From: Fundicoccus culcitae | Lineage (GTDB): Bacteria > Bacillota > Bacilli > Lactobacillales > Aerococcaceae | Assembly: GCF_024661895.1 (NCBI RefSeq) | Contig: NZ_CP102453.1 | Span: forward strand, 1,116,001-1,180,000 | Direction: 5' to 3' | DNA length: 64,000 nt | Part shown: in pieces, positions 9,091 through 18,280 of the stretch | Position numbering within the stretch: the stretch's first letter is position 1 | Layout: each line of letters begins with the position of its first letter | Position numbers and translations under genes: made by a program | Notes under the pieces: generated by a model | The model's input: the letters and a program-made list of their open reading frames with translations, nothing else | Told to the model about the DNA's origin: nothing | Databases searched by the model: none

Positions 9091-9126
9091 AAAAAAGAGG
9101 ACCACGAACAAAAGTCCACGATCCTC
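9091..9126 (-). terminator. Terminator of the lysine riboswitch
   Basis: On the minus strand GAGGATCGTGGAC and its partner GTGGTCCTC form a stem followed by TTTTTT. It sits between the lysine aptamer and dapF, so it is the premature terminator expected to form when lysine is bound. Confidence 0.88.
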
Positions 9127-9144
9127 GATGTATGAGAAAACATT

Positions 9145-9320
9145 TATTTTGCCGGGTAATGTTTGCACAATCGACTTAACTGGCAGTTAAGTCAAACAGT
9201 AAGTCGCCTCTTATGGCTACCTACCAACAAGTCAATTTCCTATCGACTCATTTCGGCGACATTCCCTTTCCAAAAATAATATTTCTGTACTCTTGTTTGC
9301 CGCGCCTCGCACAATACCTT
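9145..9320 (-). ncRNA. Lysine riboswitch (L-box)
   Basis: The reverse complement contains the conserved L-box core in order: GAGGCGCGGC, then AGAGTACAG, GGAAAGGGAATG, GCCGAAATGAGT, TGTTGGTAGGTAGCC and GAGGCGACTTACTG, followed by a long TTAACTGCCAGTTAA hairpin and a closing P1 strand. A terminator follows before dapF. High lysine should stop transcription of dapF-dapL. Exact aptamer borders are approximate. Confidence 0.93.
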
Positions 9321-9333
9321 TTTTATTTGTTTT

Positions 9334-9362
9334 AGGATAACACTAGAAATAAAAGCTGTCAA
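9334..9362 (-). promoter_or_regulatory. Sigma-A promoter of the dapF-dapL operon
   Basis: TTGACA, a 17-base spacer and TATCCT on the minus strand, placed just upstream of the lysine riboswitch. Confidence 0.82.
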
Positions 9363-9500
9363 TTAATTGACGTCGATTAATTGGGGGAATTAATTCACTG
9401 ATAATGACACTGTTAGACTAGTCGTAATTTCAAGTGATATTTTATTCTGATGTTAAAAAAATTCTTTTAATTCTAAGATTTATCGCACAATAATAGTAAC

Positions 9501-9531
9501 TTGACTTAATTAGAAACATTTAGTATATTTA
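9501..9531 (+). promoter_or_regulatory. Promoter and probable operator of the GntR/LacI-type regulator
   Basis: TTGACT (9501-9506), a 17-base spacer and TATATT (9524-9529). The 14-mer ATTTAGTATATTTA (9518-9531) overlaps the -10 box. It recurs exactly at 15578-15591 just downstream of the promoter of the first transport operon, which makes it a good candidate for the binding site of the regulator encoded next to it. Confidence 0.65.
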
Positions 9532-9563
9532 ATATATATTAATAATAAGAATGGAGAAAATCA

Positions 9564-10670
9564 ATGTCTTTACCATTATACAAATCAATTTATAATGATA
9601 TTAAAGAGAAGATAGTGAATAACATTTATAAAGTTGGAGATAAATTACCTTCAGACTCCGAATTATCTGAACATTATAATGTTAGTGCTATTACAATTAA
9701 AAAAGCTATGGATTTATTAAAAGAAGATTCTCTTATATCAAGAAAACCTCGTAAAGGGACCATTGTTATAAGCAATGAGATACAAAATCACCAAATACAG
9801 GCAAATAACAGCAAATTGCCGGTTATTGGTTTTATCATAACAAATTTTGATGATATATTTGGCACTGATATTCTTCGTAACTTATTAATTCAAAGCCAAG
9901 GCCGTGCACAAATTATTATGAAAATAACATTAGGTGATTCAGAATTAGAAGCTGAATTATTAGACGAACTAGTTTCACTTGGTGTTGATGGTATCATACT
10001 ATTACCGGCATCTTCTGAATTTATTTCCCCCAAATTATTGGAGTTAGTTTCAAAGAATTTCCCATTAGTTTTAATTGATAGGCAAATGGATAAATTACCC
10101 ACATGTAGTGTTGGTATTAATAATTCTCAAGCTGCACAATTATTAACGGAATATCTATTTGACAACGGTCACGAAAAAATTGGAATTGTAACGGCTACTC
10201 CACAAGTTTCGACTATTCAGGAAAGAATAGATGGCGTAATTGCTGCGCATATTAAAAACCATAAAACTATTAATCAAAATCAAATATTATCAAACTTAGA
10301 ATCCATGATACCTAATAGTAAATCCACCAAAGAAGATGATATTGAAAAAATAAAAGCTTTTTTGAAATCTTCCAATAATATAACAGCAATCTTCACTGGA
10401 GAATTTACAATTGCTGTCTTAGTCGTACAAGCTCTTAAAGAATTAAATCAAGAAATAAAAAAGGATTTCTCATTAGTTTGTTTTGATCACACTAAGTATA
10501 ATATGTTGAACAATCAGGAATTTACATTCACTCATATTGTACAAGATCAATATGAGATAGGTAAAAAAGCACTTGACTTAATTTTGAGAAAAATTGAACA
10601 GCCAACTTTAATTGAAAAAAATAATGCTCCGTACTATCTGGTTGAAGGACAATCAGTGAAAAAAATATGA
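9564..10670 (+). CDS. GntR-type winged-helix regulator with LacI-like sugar-binding domain (AraR-like)
   Basis: 368 aa. Residues 1-70 are a GntR winged helix (LYKSIYNDIKEKIVNN, KVGDKLPSDSELSEHYNVS, and ARKGT-like PRKGTIV). Residues from about 85 to the end form a periplasmic-binding-protein fold as in LacI/AraR, with GIILLPASS, PLVLIDRQ, VGINNSQAAQLLTEYL and TAIFTGEF. Repressors of this architecture leave DNA when a sugar binds. It is transcribed in the opposite direction to the large sugar locus and shares a 14-base motif with that locus's promoter, so it probably represses both itself and the first importer operon. Effector sugar unknown; the neighbours suggest a mannose- or fucose-containing glycan. 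Confidence 0.86.
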   Translation: MSLPLYKSIYNDIKEKIVNNIYKVGDKLPSDSELSEHYNVSAITIKKAMDLLKEDSLISRKPRKGTIVISNEIQNHQIQANNSKLPVIGFIITNFDDIFGTDILRNLLIQSQGRAQIIMKITLGDSELEAELLDELVSLGVDGIILLPASSEFISPKLLELVSKNFPLVLIDRQMDKLPTCSVGINNSQAAQLLTEYLFDNGHEKIGIVTATPQVSTIQERIDGVIAAHIKNHKTINQNQILSNLESMIPNSKSTKEDDIEKIKAFLKSSNNITAIFTGEFTIAVLVVQALKELNQEIKKDFSLVCFDHTKYNMLNNQEFTFTHIVQDQYEIGKKALDLILRKIEQPTLIEKNNAPYYLVEGQSVKKI

Positions 10671-10686
10671 ATCTCAGTAAAAAAAT

Positions 10687-10722
10687 GGAGCCTAGAATCA
10701 ACCATAATAATTCTAGGCTCCT
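10687..10722. terminator. Bidirectional terminator
   Basis: GGAGCCTAGAAT and ATTCTAGGCTCC arms with AAAAA on one side and a T-rich tract on the other, between convergent genes (regulator and GH76). Confidence 0.85.
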
Positions 10723-10727
10723 TAAAT

Positions 10728-11786
10728 TTATATAATATTTAATTCTTCCAATTTCGCCATAGACTCTGTCAAAAATAAACCGCTTAACTGCACACTCAGA
10801 CTAATCCCTTTTTTAATTTCAGGTGCTTTCCCCCAATTATCGTTAAAGAGTATATGAGGTTTTTCAATACCTTCATTCCATAATCCCTCAGCATTTTTTC
10901 TAATAAAGTCTGTGATAAATTTGGTTTCCTGAGGTAGTAAACATACAAGTTCAGTTAAGTACCTTATTAGAATACCTTTAAATAATCCCCCATCACCAAC
11001 ACCTTCACTGACCAATAAACCTGTTTCTGTATGTGTAAATTTTTCAATTGTAGTTTCTGCAGTCAAAAGTGCTTTTTCAATATATTCTCTATTTTTTGAG
11101 ATTTTAAATAGCTCAGTACATGCTCCTATATAGACACCTTGACAATAAGTATACGCTGACGTATCTATTGCACCATCTTTTTGACTATTTTTTCCATCAT
11201 TAACAAATCCGGTGTTTTGATTAACTAATTGAGTATCTTGCCATTTGAAGATTTTATTTGCCCAGTCTAAATCATTTTCGTCATCAAATAATTGATATAA
11301 TCTAGATGCTAAAATTATAGCTGGTGCATTTGCAGGTGTATTTTTATAGTGCATTATTTCTTTATGCCAAGCAAACCCTCCCCCAGCTTCATCAGTCCAT
11401 CCTTTTTTAATATCTGTCCATAGTACTTTTACTTCATTCAAATAAAATGGATCGTTGGTAATTTTATAAACTCTTAGTAAAGTTAATGCAAGCCACTCCA
11501 TATCATCATAAAGTAGATTTAAGGGTTGACCCCCATTCCTTAAAACAATTCCTAAATATTTTTCTCTAATTATTTCTAATATTTGATGATTCCTTGTTCG
11601 TTCAAATGCGTCAACTAGACTATCAATTGAGTGAGCATACCACCAATAATGGAATGTTAAGTTAGAATAATTATCAATATTAGGATACTGATTATTGAAC
11701 ATACCTATATTATCATTCCAAAAATTATCCAATAGGCCCTTGAATGCCCTATCAGCTTTATCTGACCAAGATGATGTTTCTTTCAT
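10728..11786 (-). CDS. Glycoside hydrolase family 76-like (alpha-1,6-mannan type)
   Basis: 352 aa from the ATG at 11786. I prefer this start because GAAAGAG lies upstream; the in-frame ATG at 11831 adds 15 unlikely residues. The (alpha/alpha)6 family GH76 pattern is visible: the catalytic Asp pair in LLYDDMEWLAL (Asp94, Asp95), GGGFAWHKE and YKNTPANAPAIILASRLY. GH76 enzymes cut alpha-1,6-mannan backbones. There is no signal peptide, so it should act on imported oligosaccharide in the cytoplasm. It is the last gene after the first importer (two permeases and a binding protein), consistent with import of manno-oligosaccharides. Related (alpha/alpha)6 families such as GH88/GH105 are possible but the DD motif fits GH76 best. 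Confidence 0.78.
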   Translation of the reverse strand: MKETSSWSDKADRAFKGLLDNFWNDNIGMFNNQYPNIDNYSNLTFHYWWYAHSIDSLVDAFERTRNHQILEIIREKYLGIVLRNGGQPLNLLYDDMEWLALTLLRVYKITNDPFYLNEVKVLWTDIKKGWTDEAGGGFAWHKEIMHYKNTPANAPAIILASRLYQLFDDENDLDWANKIFKWQDTQLVNQNTGFVNDGKNSQKDGAIDTSAYTYCQGVYIGACTELFKISKNREYIEKALLTAETTIEKFTHTETGLLVSEGVGDGGLFKGILIRYLTELVCLLPQETKFITDFIRKNAEGLWNEGIEKPHILFNDNWGKAPEIKKGISLSVQLSGLFLTESMAKLEELNII

Positions 11787-11826
11787 AAAATCAACTCTTT
11801 CGTTTATGATTATCATTACTAATAAT

Positions 11827-11859
11827 GCCATATGAACATTTCATACAGTTCATATGGCA
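11827..11859 (-). promoter_or_regulatory. Intercistronic hairpin
   Basis: Perfect arms ATGCCATATGAAC and GTTCATATGGCAT around a 7-base loop, between the binding-protein gene and GH76. It has no T-run, so it looks like a processing or mRNA-stability stem rather than a terminator. It would allow more binding protein than hydrolase to be made. Confidence 0.6.
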
Positions 11860-11890
11860 TATAAATATACAAAACATAATTGAATTTCAA

Positions 11891-13492
11891 TTATTCAGTT
11901 TCTTGATACTGATTAAAGCCAGCTTGATAAATATTAATTAGTTCCTCAATATTCATCTGTTCAATCGTTTGCAAATAATTTTCCCATTCTGCATCAGATA
12001 ATTCTCTATCTCCTGAAACAAACTCTGCACGCATTCTAGTAACATACGTACTTAAATCACGTTCTATTCGTTCAATTTGCCGTAAATCGTCATCTGAAAA
12101 GTATACACTTGGATATCGCGGAACTTGATATGGAACTAATTTTTCTTGTTCTTCTTGACGTAACCAATCATTATACGGATCATCAAAACTCCATTCATAG
12201 TCATCGCTAGCAAATCTTCTAATCGGAACTCCAATGCCCCAATCGGGTGAAATTGATGAACGGTAATCTTCAGGTGAATCATAACCTTCTGGTGGATCAT
12301 TTATTACGCGAGTTGTTTGCGCATCGTCTGCCCAAGACCAATAGAATCCTTCCAAACCATTATGCAATAAATCAGCGCCTTCTTTAGTGTAAGAATAGTC
12401 AATCCATTTTATTGTTTCAATAGGATATTCATTTTCTTTAGTAATAGCAAAAGTTCCTCCACCAATACCAGTTGACTCCAATACTCTTGGTTCATCTATT
12501 AATGAACTAGTGATTGGATGAAAAACAGGATTACTAGTATCTTGTGGATCAGCTCCTAGCATAAATACTGGACTTGCATCAGCAAATACTCCAACAAGAT
12601 TTTGCTTCCCTTTTGCTTGTTTTTGTGGATTAGTTTGAGAAAATGACTCATGGTCTAATAACTCTTCTTCCCATAGACGATGCATATACTCTAAGTATTC
12701 ACGATAACCAGGTTGAATTGGACCAAAGCCTACTTGATCAAAATTTTCTCCATATAAGCCCATACCCATTCCTTGAACACCAAAGGCCATCATTAAGTAA
12801 TCATCAAATTCTGATAAACCACCATGATTACTAATAGGTATCTCATCTGCTTCACCATTTCCATTTGGATCTTCATTTTTAAAACGTACTAATAAATCAT
12901 AAAGTTCATCGGTTGTTCTAGGTAATTCTTCAATCCCTAAGTTTTCTAACCAATCACCGTTGTACCACATACGCCAAAATGAAGGTTCTTCAGTAACAGA
13001 TGGCAATGCATAGATATGTCCATCAGGAGTAGTTATTGCTTTTCTAACTTCTGGCCGTTCATCTAACATTTTTTTAATATTTGGAGCATGTTCTTCAATC
13101 AAATCTTCTAAAGGAATTAAAAATCCATAGCTACCATATTCCATTTGTTCTTGATGTGTAATATCGGATGCATAAAAGATATCTGGTAAATCATCACTGG
13201 CCAATAATAATTGTTTACTAGTTGCAAAATCATCTCTTGGGGGCGTATTGAATTCAAACGCTATATTTGTCAGTCGTTCCATTTCTTGAAAATATTGTCT
13301 TTCAGACCATTGGCCTCTACCAACTTGAGGTCCAACCATAGTTAGTGTGATTTTTTCTTCTACAATTGGAAACGCTACATTACTATCATCATTAACTTCA
13401 GTTGCACTAACTGATAAATTAGCGACATTAGATAATAGAATACCACTGGTGATAATCAAATTTATTAGTTTTAATATTCTTTTCTTCGACAT
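11891..13492 (-). CDS. Extracellular sugar-binding protein (LplA-like), no lipobox
   Basis: 533 aa from the ATG at 13492, which has AAAGGAG eight bases upstream; a longer in-frame start at 13525 lacks a ribosome site. Family 1 solute-binding protein of the large LplA/YtcQ type that works with LplB/LplC permeases. It has a typical Sec signal (KKRILKLINLIITSGILL) ending SVSA before TEVNDDS. Unlike the usual Gram-positive binding proteins there is no cysteine lipobox, so lipid anchoring is not predicted. The DPNGNGEADEIP segment resembles a calcium-binding loop and recurs in the paralogue at 16592. Likely ligand: complex oligosaccharide. Confidence 0.85.
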   Translation of the reverse strand: MSKKRILKLINLIITSGILLSNVANLSVSATEVNDDSNVAFPIVEEKITLTMVGPQVGRGQWSERQYFQEMERLTNIAFEFNTPPRDDFATSKQLLLASDDLPDIFYASDITHQEQMEYGSYGFLIPLEDLIEEHAPNIKKMLDERPEVRKAITTPDGHIYALPSVTEEPSFWRMWYNGDWLENLGIEELPRTTDELYDLLVRFKNEDPNGNGEADEIPISNHGGLSEFDDYLMMAFGVQGMGMGLYGENFDQVGFGPIQPGYREYLEYMHRLWEEELLDHESFSQTNPQKQAKGKQNLVGVFADASPVFMLGADPQDTSNPVFHPITSSLIDEPRVLESTGIGGGTFAITKENEYPIETIKWIDYSYTKEGADLLHNGLEGFYWSWADDAQTTRVINDPPEGYDSPEDYRSSISPDWGIGVPIRRFASDDYEWSFDDPYNDWLRQEEQEKLVPYQVPRYPSVYFSDDDLRQIERIERDLSTYVTRMRAEFVSGDRELSDAEWENYLQTIEQMNIEELINIYQAGFNQYQETE

Positions 13493-13571
13493 CAAATAAG
13501 CTCCTTTAATCTTTTTTTCAAACATACTTTACAAGCAATTTTGTACAGTTCAACCCTCACTTCCTAAATTT

Positions 13572-14480
13572 TTAACCTTTAAGCGACCCAACCATAACAC
13601 CTTTTACAAAATACTTTTGTGCAAACGGATAAACAATCAGCATTGGTAAAGTTGAAACAATAATTACAGAGTAACGCAATATTGCACTCATATCTGCTTG
13701 ATAATTAGACATTTGAGCTTGTCTCAATACTGCTTCAGGATCAGATGTTGATGTACTTAATTCTTGAACTACTAAAATTTGTCTTAAAACCATTTGTAAA
13801 GGATACATTTTTTCATTATTCAAATAAATCAACGCGCTAAAATATTCATTCCAATGTCCTACTCCATAAAATAAAGCCATTACCGCTACTATAGGTAAAG
13901 ATAAAGGCATTACTATTTTTGTAAATAATTGAAAAGAAGTTGCCCCATCGATAATCGCAGCCTCTTCAAGTTCAGTAGGAATGGTTGATTGGAAAAAAGT
14001 TCTTGTCAAAACTATATTCCAAACGGATGCTCCACCCGGTAAAACCATTGCCCAAATAGTATTTAATAGCCCCAAATTTTTCACTAACATATAAGTCGGA
14101 ATTAAACCTCCACCAATAAACATCGTTACAAGTAGCATATTTGTTATAAATTTCCTACCTACTAATCTTTTCCTTGATAAAGCGTATGCAGCAGGAATTG
14201 TTAAAACTAAGTTAATTAGTACGCCAAGAGAAGTATACAGAATTGTATTAGCATACCCACGCCAAATCGCTTCATTTTCCAAAATCAAACGATATCCATC
14301 TAAAGTAAAACCTTTTGGAAATAACCACATTTGTCCCGAATTGACCATCGTTGGATCACTGAAAGATGCACTCAGAATATAGATTAATGGATAAATGATA
14401 ATAATTAACACAATAAACAGAATCAGATGAACAAAAAAATTAATTATTTTATCTTCTTTGGTTTCTTTAATTGATGACAT
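13572..14480 (-). CDS. Sugar ABC transporter permease (LplC/MalG type)
   Basis: 302 aa, six predicted membrane segments. The EAA loop that docks the ATPase is visible as EEAAIIDGATSFQLFTKIVMP. The C-terminal end YFVKGVMVGSLKG is characteristic of LplC/YtcP permeases. It lies between the partner permease and the binding protein in the same operon. No ATPase gene is in the window, so a shared MsmX-type ATPase encoded elsewhere is expected to energise it. Confidence 0.9.
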   Translation of the reverse strand: MSSIKETKEDKIINFFVHLILFIVLIIIIYPLIYILSASFSDPTMVNSGQMWLFPKGFTLDGYRLILENEAIWRGYANTILYTSLGVLINLVLTIPAAYALSRKRLVGRKFITNMLLVTMFIGGGLIPTYMLVKNLGLLNTIWAMVLPGGASVWNIVLTRTFFQSTIPTELEEAAIIDGATSFQLFTKIVMPLSLPIVAVMALFYGVGHWNEYFSALIYLNNEKMYPLQMVLRQILVVQELSTSTSDPEAVLRQAQMSNYQADMSAILRYSVIIVSTLPMLIVYPFAQKYFVKGVMVGSLKG

Positions 14481-14496
14481 TTTATCACTCCTTTTT

Positions 14497-15498
14497 CTAC
14501 CACAAACCGATTTGCGTTATTTTTTTTGATATTTGGTTTACTGTTAATAATAATGTGGCATTAATTACTGAATCAAATAAACCTACTGCCGTTGAATAAC
14601 TATACTGAGCATCTAACAATCCCGTTCGATAAACAAATGTTGATATTACATCTGAGGAAGACATATTCAACTCATTCTGCATTAGTAATACTTTTTGGAA
14701 CCCAACGGACATAATACCGCCCATTTCTAATATAAACATAACAACGATAATAGGAACAATAGCTGGTATGTTTATATGTCGAATCCTTTGTAATCTAGAA
14801 GCGCCATCCATAATAGCTGCTTCATGGAGTTGCGGATCAACTCCTGATAATGCTGCAATATAAATAATTGCTCCCCATCCAGTACTTTGCCAGACCCCTG
14901 AAAATACATAAATTGTTTTAAACCATTTGGGTTGAATCATAAACGGTATTGGACCTATTCCAAATAAACCTAAGATATTGTTAATTAAACCTGTGGTAGG
15001 AGATAAAAACGCAATGATAATCCCGACCATTACAACTAATGAAATAAAATGTGGAGCATATGTAATTGTTTGTAAGCCTCTTTTATATAATCCGTCTTTA
15101 ACTTCATTCATCAGTAACGCTAATATAATTGGAGCAGGAAAACCAACTATAATTTGATATATACTTATACCTAATGTATTTTTTAATAAATCAGTGAAAT
15201 AATATGAATTAAAGAAATCTTCAAACCACATAAATCCTACCCATGGACTTTTCCAAATTCCTAATGCAGGTGAATAATCTTTAAAAGCCATCAATATTCC
15301 ATACATAGGGGCATAATGAAATATGACAAAATACAAAAGAGTTGGAAATAAAAATAGATAAAGCTGCCAGTTTTGCTTAATAAATTTTACTTTGGTTTTT
15401 CTTTCTTTTGCACGAAATTCTTTTTTCTCCTTATTACTAGTTATTAAATTAAAATTGAATGATCTCGTAGACGAATTGGTTTTAACATTCACATTCAT
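14497..15498 (-). CDS. Sugar ABC transporter permease (LplB/MalF type)
   Basis: About 333 aa with six membrane segments after a roughly 45-residue basic cytoplasmic lead. The EAA loop reads HEAAIMDGASRLQRIRHINIP. Start choice is uncertain: an AGGAG sits directly against the ATG at 15498, while the GTG two codons later (15492) has better spacing. First gene of the operon controlled by the promoter and cre site near 15.6 kb, followed 16 bases later by the MalG-type permease. Confidence 0.88.
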   Translation of the reverse strand: MNVNVKTNSSTRSFNFNLITSNKEKKEFRAKERKTKVKFIKQNWQLYLFLFPTLLYFVIFHYAPMYGILMAFKDYSPALGIWKSPWVGFMWFEDFFNSYYFTDLLKNTLGISIYQIIVGFPAPIILALLMNEVKDGLYKRGLQTITYAPHFISLVVMVGIIIAFLSPTTGLINNILGLFGIGPIPFMIQPKWFKTIYVFSGVWQSTGWGAIIYIAALSGVDPQLHEAAIMDGASRLQRIRHINIPAIVPIIVVMFILEMGGIMSVGFQKVLLMQNELNMSSSDVISTFVYRTGLLDAQYSYSTAVGLFDSVINATLLLTVNQISKKITQIGLW

Positions 15499-15577
15499 TC
15501 TCCTCACTAATTAACTTTTAACTATAGGTCGCTATAACAGTTCATATTTTTATTATACTTAATATACATTATCATAT

Positions 15578-15635
15578 ATTTAGTATATTTATATATAATA
15601 TATTACCATAAAAATTTCGGATGTCAACGTTTACA
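15578..15635 (-). promoter_or_regulatory. Promoter with cre site and shared 14-base motif
   Basis: On the minus strand TTGACA (15622-15627) and TAATAT form a promoter with a 16-base spacer. The sequence TGTCAACGTTTACA (15622-15635) matches the CcpA cre consensus at every defined position and overlaps the -35 box, predicting catabolite repression. ATTTAGTATATTTA (15578-15591), downstream of the -10, is identical to the motif over the -10 of the regulator gene at 9564. Confidence 0.78.
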
Positions 15636-15697
15636 TTCTCTTTTTTTATCTTTATTCAATATTTTAAATATTGAATATTTAAATGTTATAAACGACT

Positions 15698-16333
15698 TCA
15701 AAATGTTTTATTTTCAATTTTTCTTTCTACCTTTAAACATGCATGATATGCTAATCCTATAATTGGATAACTCGACAAAGAAATTCCCATAAAAAATAAC
15801 AAAATAGGAATGTAAGAATATAAGATTGCGAGTAAAAAAATCGTCAATATGATACCGATGGATTCCATTGGTCTCCCAATAGAAAATAGCAAGGCTTGTT
15901 TAAAATATTGTGAAAATTTAAGTTCATATCTACAAAAAATAACCATTAAATAACTAACAAAAACAGTAAAAGCCCCTATTATCAGGACTATTATTGCATG
16001 AAATAACGCAGATCTAATAAAATTTTCTGAAATGTACAAATCGAACCATAAAAAAATAGCAAACAAAATAACTATCAGCCCTATTTTATTCGCTTTAATA
16101 AAGTTATTAAAATAAAATTTTACGAAAATTTTCACAAAATTAATATCGTATCCTACACTAAACCACTTATATATGACATTTGCCATTGCTAAACTAGCTG
16201 GAGCAATTCCAAATAAAAAAATCCCCAATACCGAAAAAATTATCCATAAGAAATTTAAAATGATTAGTCTCACTATCCACATGACTATTTCAAATAGATA
16301 TCCAAAAACTCCTTCAAATTGAATAATATTCAC
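15698..16333 (-). CDS. YesL-like (DUF624) membrane protein
   Basis: 211 aa with about five or six hydrophobic segments. The N-terminal pattern (GYLFEIVMWIVRLIILNFLW, then FGIAPASLAMANVIYKW) is that of the YesL/DUF624 family, commonly found beside LplABC-type sugar importers. Its biochemical role is unknown; a helper of transporter or binding-protein function is a guess from context. It stands alone between the two importer operons. A second family member is at 20972. Confidence 0.82.
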   Translation of the reverse strand: MNIIQFEGVFGYLFEIVMWIVRLIILNFLWIIFSVLGIFLFGIAPASLAMANVIYKWFSVGYDINFVKIFVKFYFNNFIKANKIGLIVILFAIFLWFDLYISENFIRSALFHAIIVLIIGAFTVFVSYLMVIFCRYELKFSQYFKQALLFSIGRPMESIGIILTIFLLAILYSYIPILLFFMGISLSSYPIIGLAYHACLKVERKIENKTF

Positions 16334-16544
16334 CTGCCTTTCTAATCCAGTCCTATTAAATTATTGTAGCTTAAATATTAACTTTTCCATCAGAGAAATA
16401 TGTTGATGTATAAATAACCATTCTGTAATCGCTTGCATTTTCTCATAATTTTTTTTGTTTGTCAAATTATAAATCTATTAAATATATTTAATTTTCATTT
16501 TAATATATTAATATTGTTCACCTCCGTTTTATAAGCATTTTAAA

Positions 16545-16580
16545 AGCATCTAAGTCAGGATTTCTCCCAATTTAGATGCT
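16545..16580 (-). terminator. Terminator after the second binding-protein gene
   Basis: AGCATCTAA and TTAGATGCT arms; on the minus strand TTTT follows. Just downstream of the solute-binding gene at 16592. The remaining intergenic sequence to 16334 is AT-rich with no gene. Confidence 0.75.
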
Positions 16581-16591
16581 CTAATTAATTT

Positions 16592-18235
16592 CTATTCGCC
16601 AGCTTGAACCCAACGGTCATAGGCTTGTTGATGTACCATTACGTAATCATCAATTCCCATAGAGTTAATTGTATTGACATATTGTGCCCAAGTATCATCA
16701 TTGATTTCTTGAACACCAGTGATAAAGCGAGCTTCTTGTTCAACGATAAATGTATTTAAATCTGTTTGCATTGTAACAATAATATCTTGTTCATCAGTAG
16801 TTAAATAAGTAACTGGGAACGGAACTTCTGCATAAGGTTGCATTTTCGCTTCTGTTTCATCTCGAATAAAGTCACTAAATGCAGATGCATCTGTTTCATT
16901 TGGATCAACATGGACACCAGCAACATTAAATGTACCTTTTGGAACTGGAATTCCATAATCTGGAGTAATTTGTCCACGATATTCTTCAGTATTTGTGATA
17001 TCTACATTTTCTGTATTAAATACTTTAACTGGTTCACCAGCTTCGTTTTCTGACCAAATCCACATAGCTCCTTCAGGACCTTGGTTTAAAAACGCAGCCC
17101 CGTCTGGTGAGTAGAAGTAGTCAACCCATTGAACAGCAAGTTCAGGATTTTCTGCTTGATTCGTAATAGCAAACACACCCGTTTGTAATTGAGGTGATGC
17201 AGGTGAAATAGGTTCAGGTGCCCATTCACTAGTTAATGGATGGAACATTGGATTGTTCACTGCCTCATCTTCAGTTCCGCCTAAAGTAAAGAATGAGAAC
17301 CAGTCTTGGAATAAACCAATTTGGTTGTTTTGTCCTTTAGCTTTTTTCTGTTCGTTTGCTTGAATAAATGTTTCTTGGTCTAACAATCCTTCACTATATA
17401 ATTTAGCCATGAACTCTAAATAAGCACGGTAGTTATCAGTCACAGGAGCATAACGTACTACGCCGTCAACTTCTTCAATACCAAAGGCTTTCATACCAAA
17501 AGCAGTTAATATATAAGGTCTAGAATACTCAAGCGCAACATCCGTAAATGGAATCTCATCTGCTTGTCCATTTCCATTTGGATCTTCATCACGCATTCTT
17601 ACTAGCAAATCATAGAAATCATCAACAGTTGTTGGTACTTCTTCCACTCCAAGGGCATCTAACCATGCGCCATTATACCAAAGCGGACCTGTTGGCCAAA
17701 TTCCAGTAGGACCTCCTGAAAGAAATGGTAAACTATAAATATGTCCATCAGGGGCAGTTATTGAACGAAGAATATCTGGGTTTTCTTCTGTTAAGGCTGT
17801 AAAGTTTGGTGCGTATTCTGCTAAGTATCCTTCAAGAGGGATTAAAATTCCTTGACGACCATAGTCAACTTCCATTCCACGTGTTAAGGTACCTGACCCA
17901 GCCCCGTAAATTATATCTGGTAAATCGCCAGAAGCAAACGCTAAATTCATACGTGTACCAAAATCACTCATTGGAGGAGTAATATATTCCCACGAAATGT
18001 TTGTCATTTCTTCGTAAACTTGCAAAGTAGGCATATCGGCCCATTCTGCCATACCAGTCCCTGGAGCCATTAATGACATATGAACAGTTTCCTCTGTCAG
18101 TGGAAATTCAGTCAATGTGCCCGTTTCAAATTCTTCATCTTCTTGAGCTGAAACAAATACTGAAGTAGCCAAAGACCCAGTCGCTAACAAAGTAGCCATG
18201 GTAACTGTACTAAATTTTCTTAACCATTTTTTCAA
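16592..18235 (-). CDS. Extracellular sugar-binding protein (LplA-like), TTG start, no lipobox
   Basis: 547 aa from a TTG at 18235, chosen because a perfect AGGAGG lies seven bases upstream and the product then begins with the basic signal-peptide region LKKWLRKFSTVTMATLL. An earlier in-frame ATG at 18271 has no ribosome site. It is a close paralogue of the protein at 11891. The signal ends SVFVSA before QEDEE, again without the lipobox cysteine. It shares the DPNGNGQADEIP loop and the FAITNQAENPELAVQWVDY family motif. Last gene of the second importer operon, followed by a terminator. Confidence 0.88.
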   Translation of the reverse strand: MKKWLRKFSTVTMATLLATGSLATSVFVSAQEDEEFETGTLTEFPLTEETVHMSLMAPGTGMAEWADMPTLQVYEEMTNISWEYITPPMSDFGTRMNLAFASGDLPDIIYGAGSGTLTRGMEVDYGRQGILIPLEGYLAEYAPNFTALTEENPDILRSITAPDGHIYSLPFLSGGPTGIWPTGPLWYNGAWLDALGVEEVPTTVDDFYDLLVRMRDEDPNGNGQADEIPFTDVALEYSRPYILTAFGMKAFGIEEVDGVVRYAPVTDNYRAYLEFMAKLYSEGLLDQETFIQANEQKKAKGQNNQIGLFQDWFSFFTLGGTEDEAVNNPMFHPLTSEWAPEPISPASPQLQTGVFAITNQAENPELAVQWVDYFYSPDGAAFLNQGPEGAMWIWSENEAGEPVKVFNTENVDITNTEEYRGQITPDYGIPVPKGTFNVAGVHVDPNETDASAFSDFIRDETEAKMQPYAEVPFPVTYLTTDEQDIIVTMQTDLNTFIVEQEARFITGVQEINDDTWAQYVNTINSMGIDDYVMVHQQAYDRWVQAGE

Positions 18236-18280
18236 AGTTGTTCCTCCTAAATTATATAACCCAAGCAACATTGCAACAAA

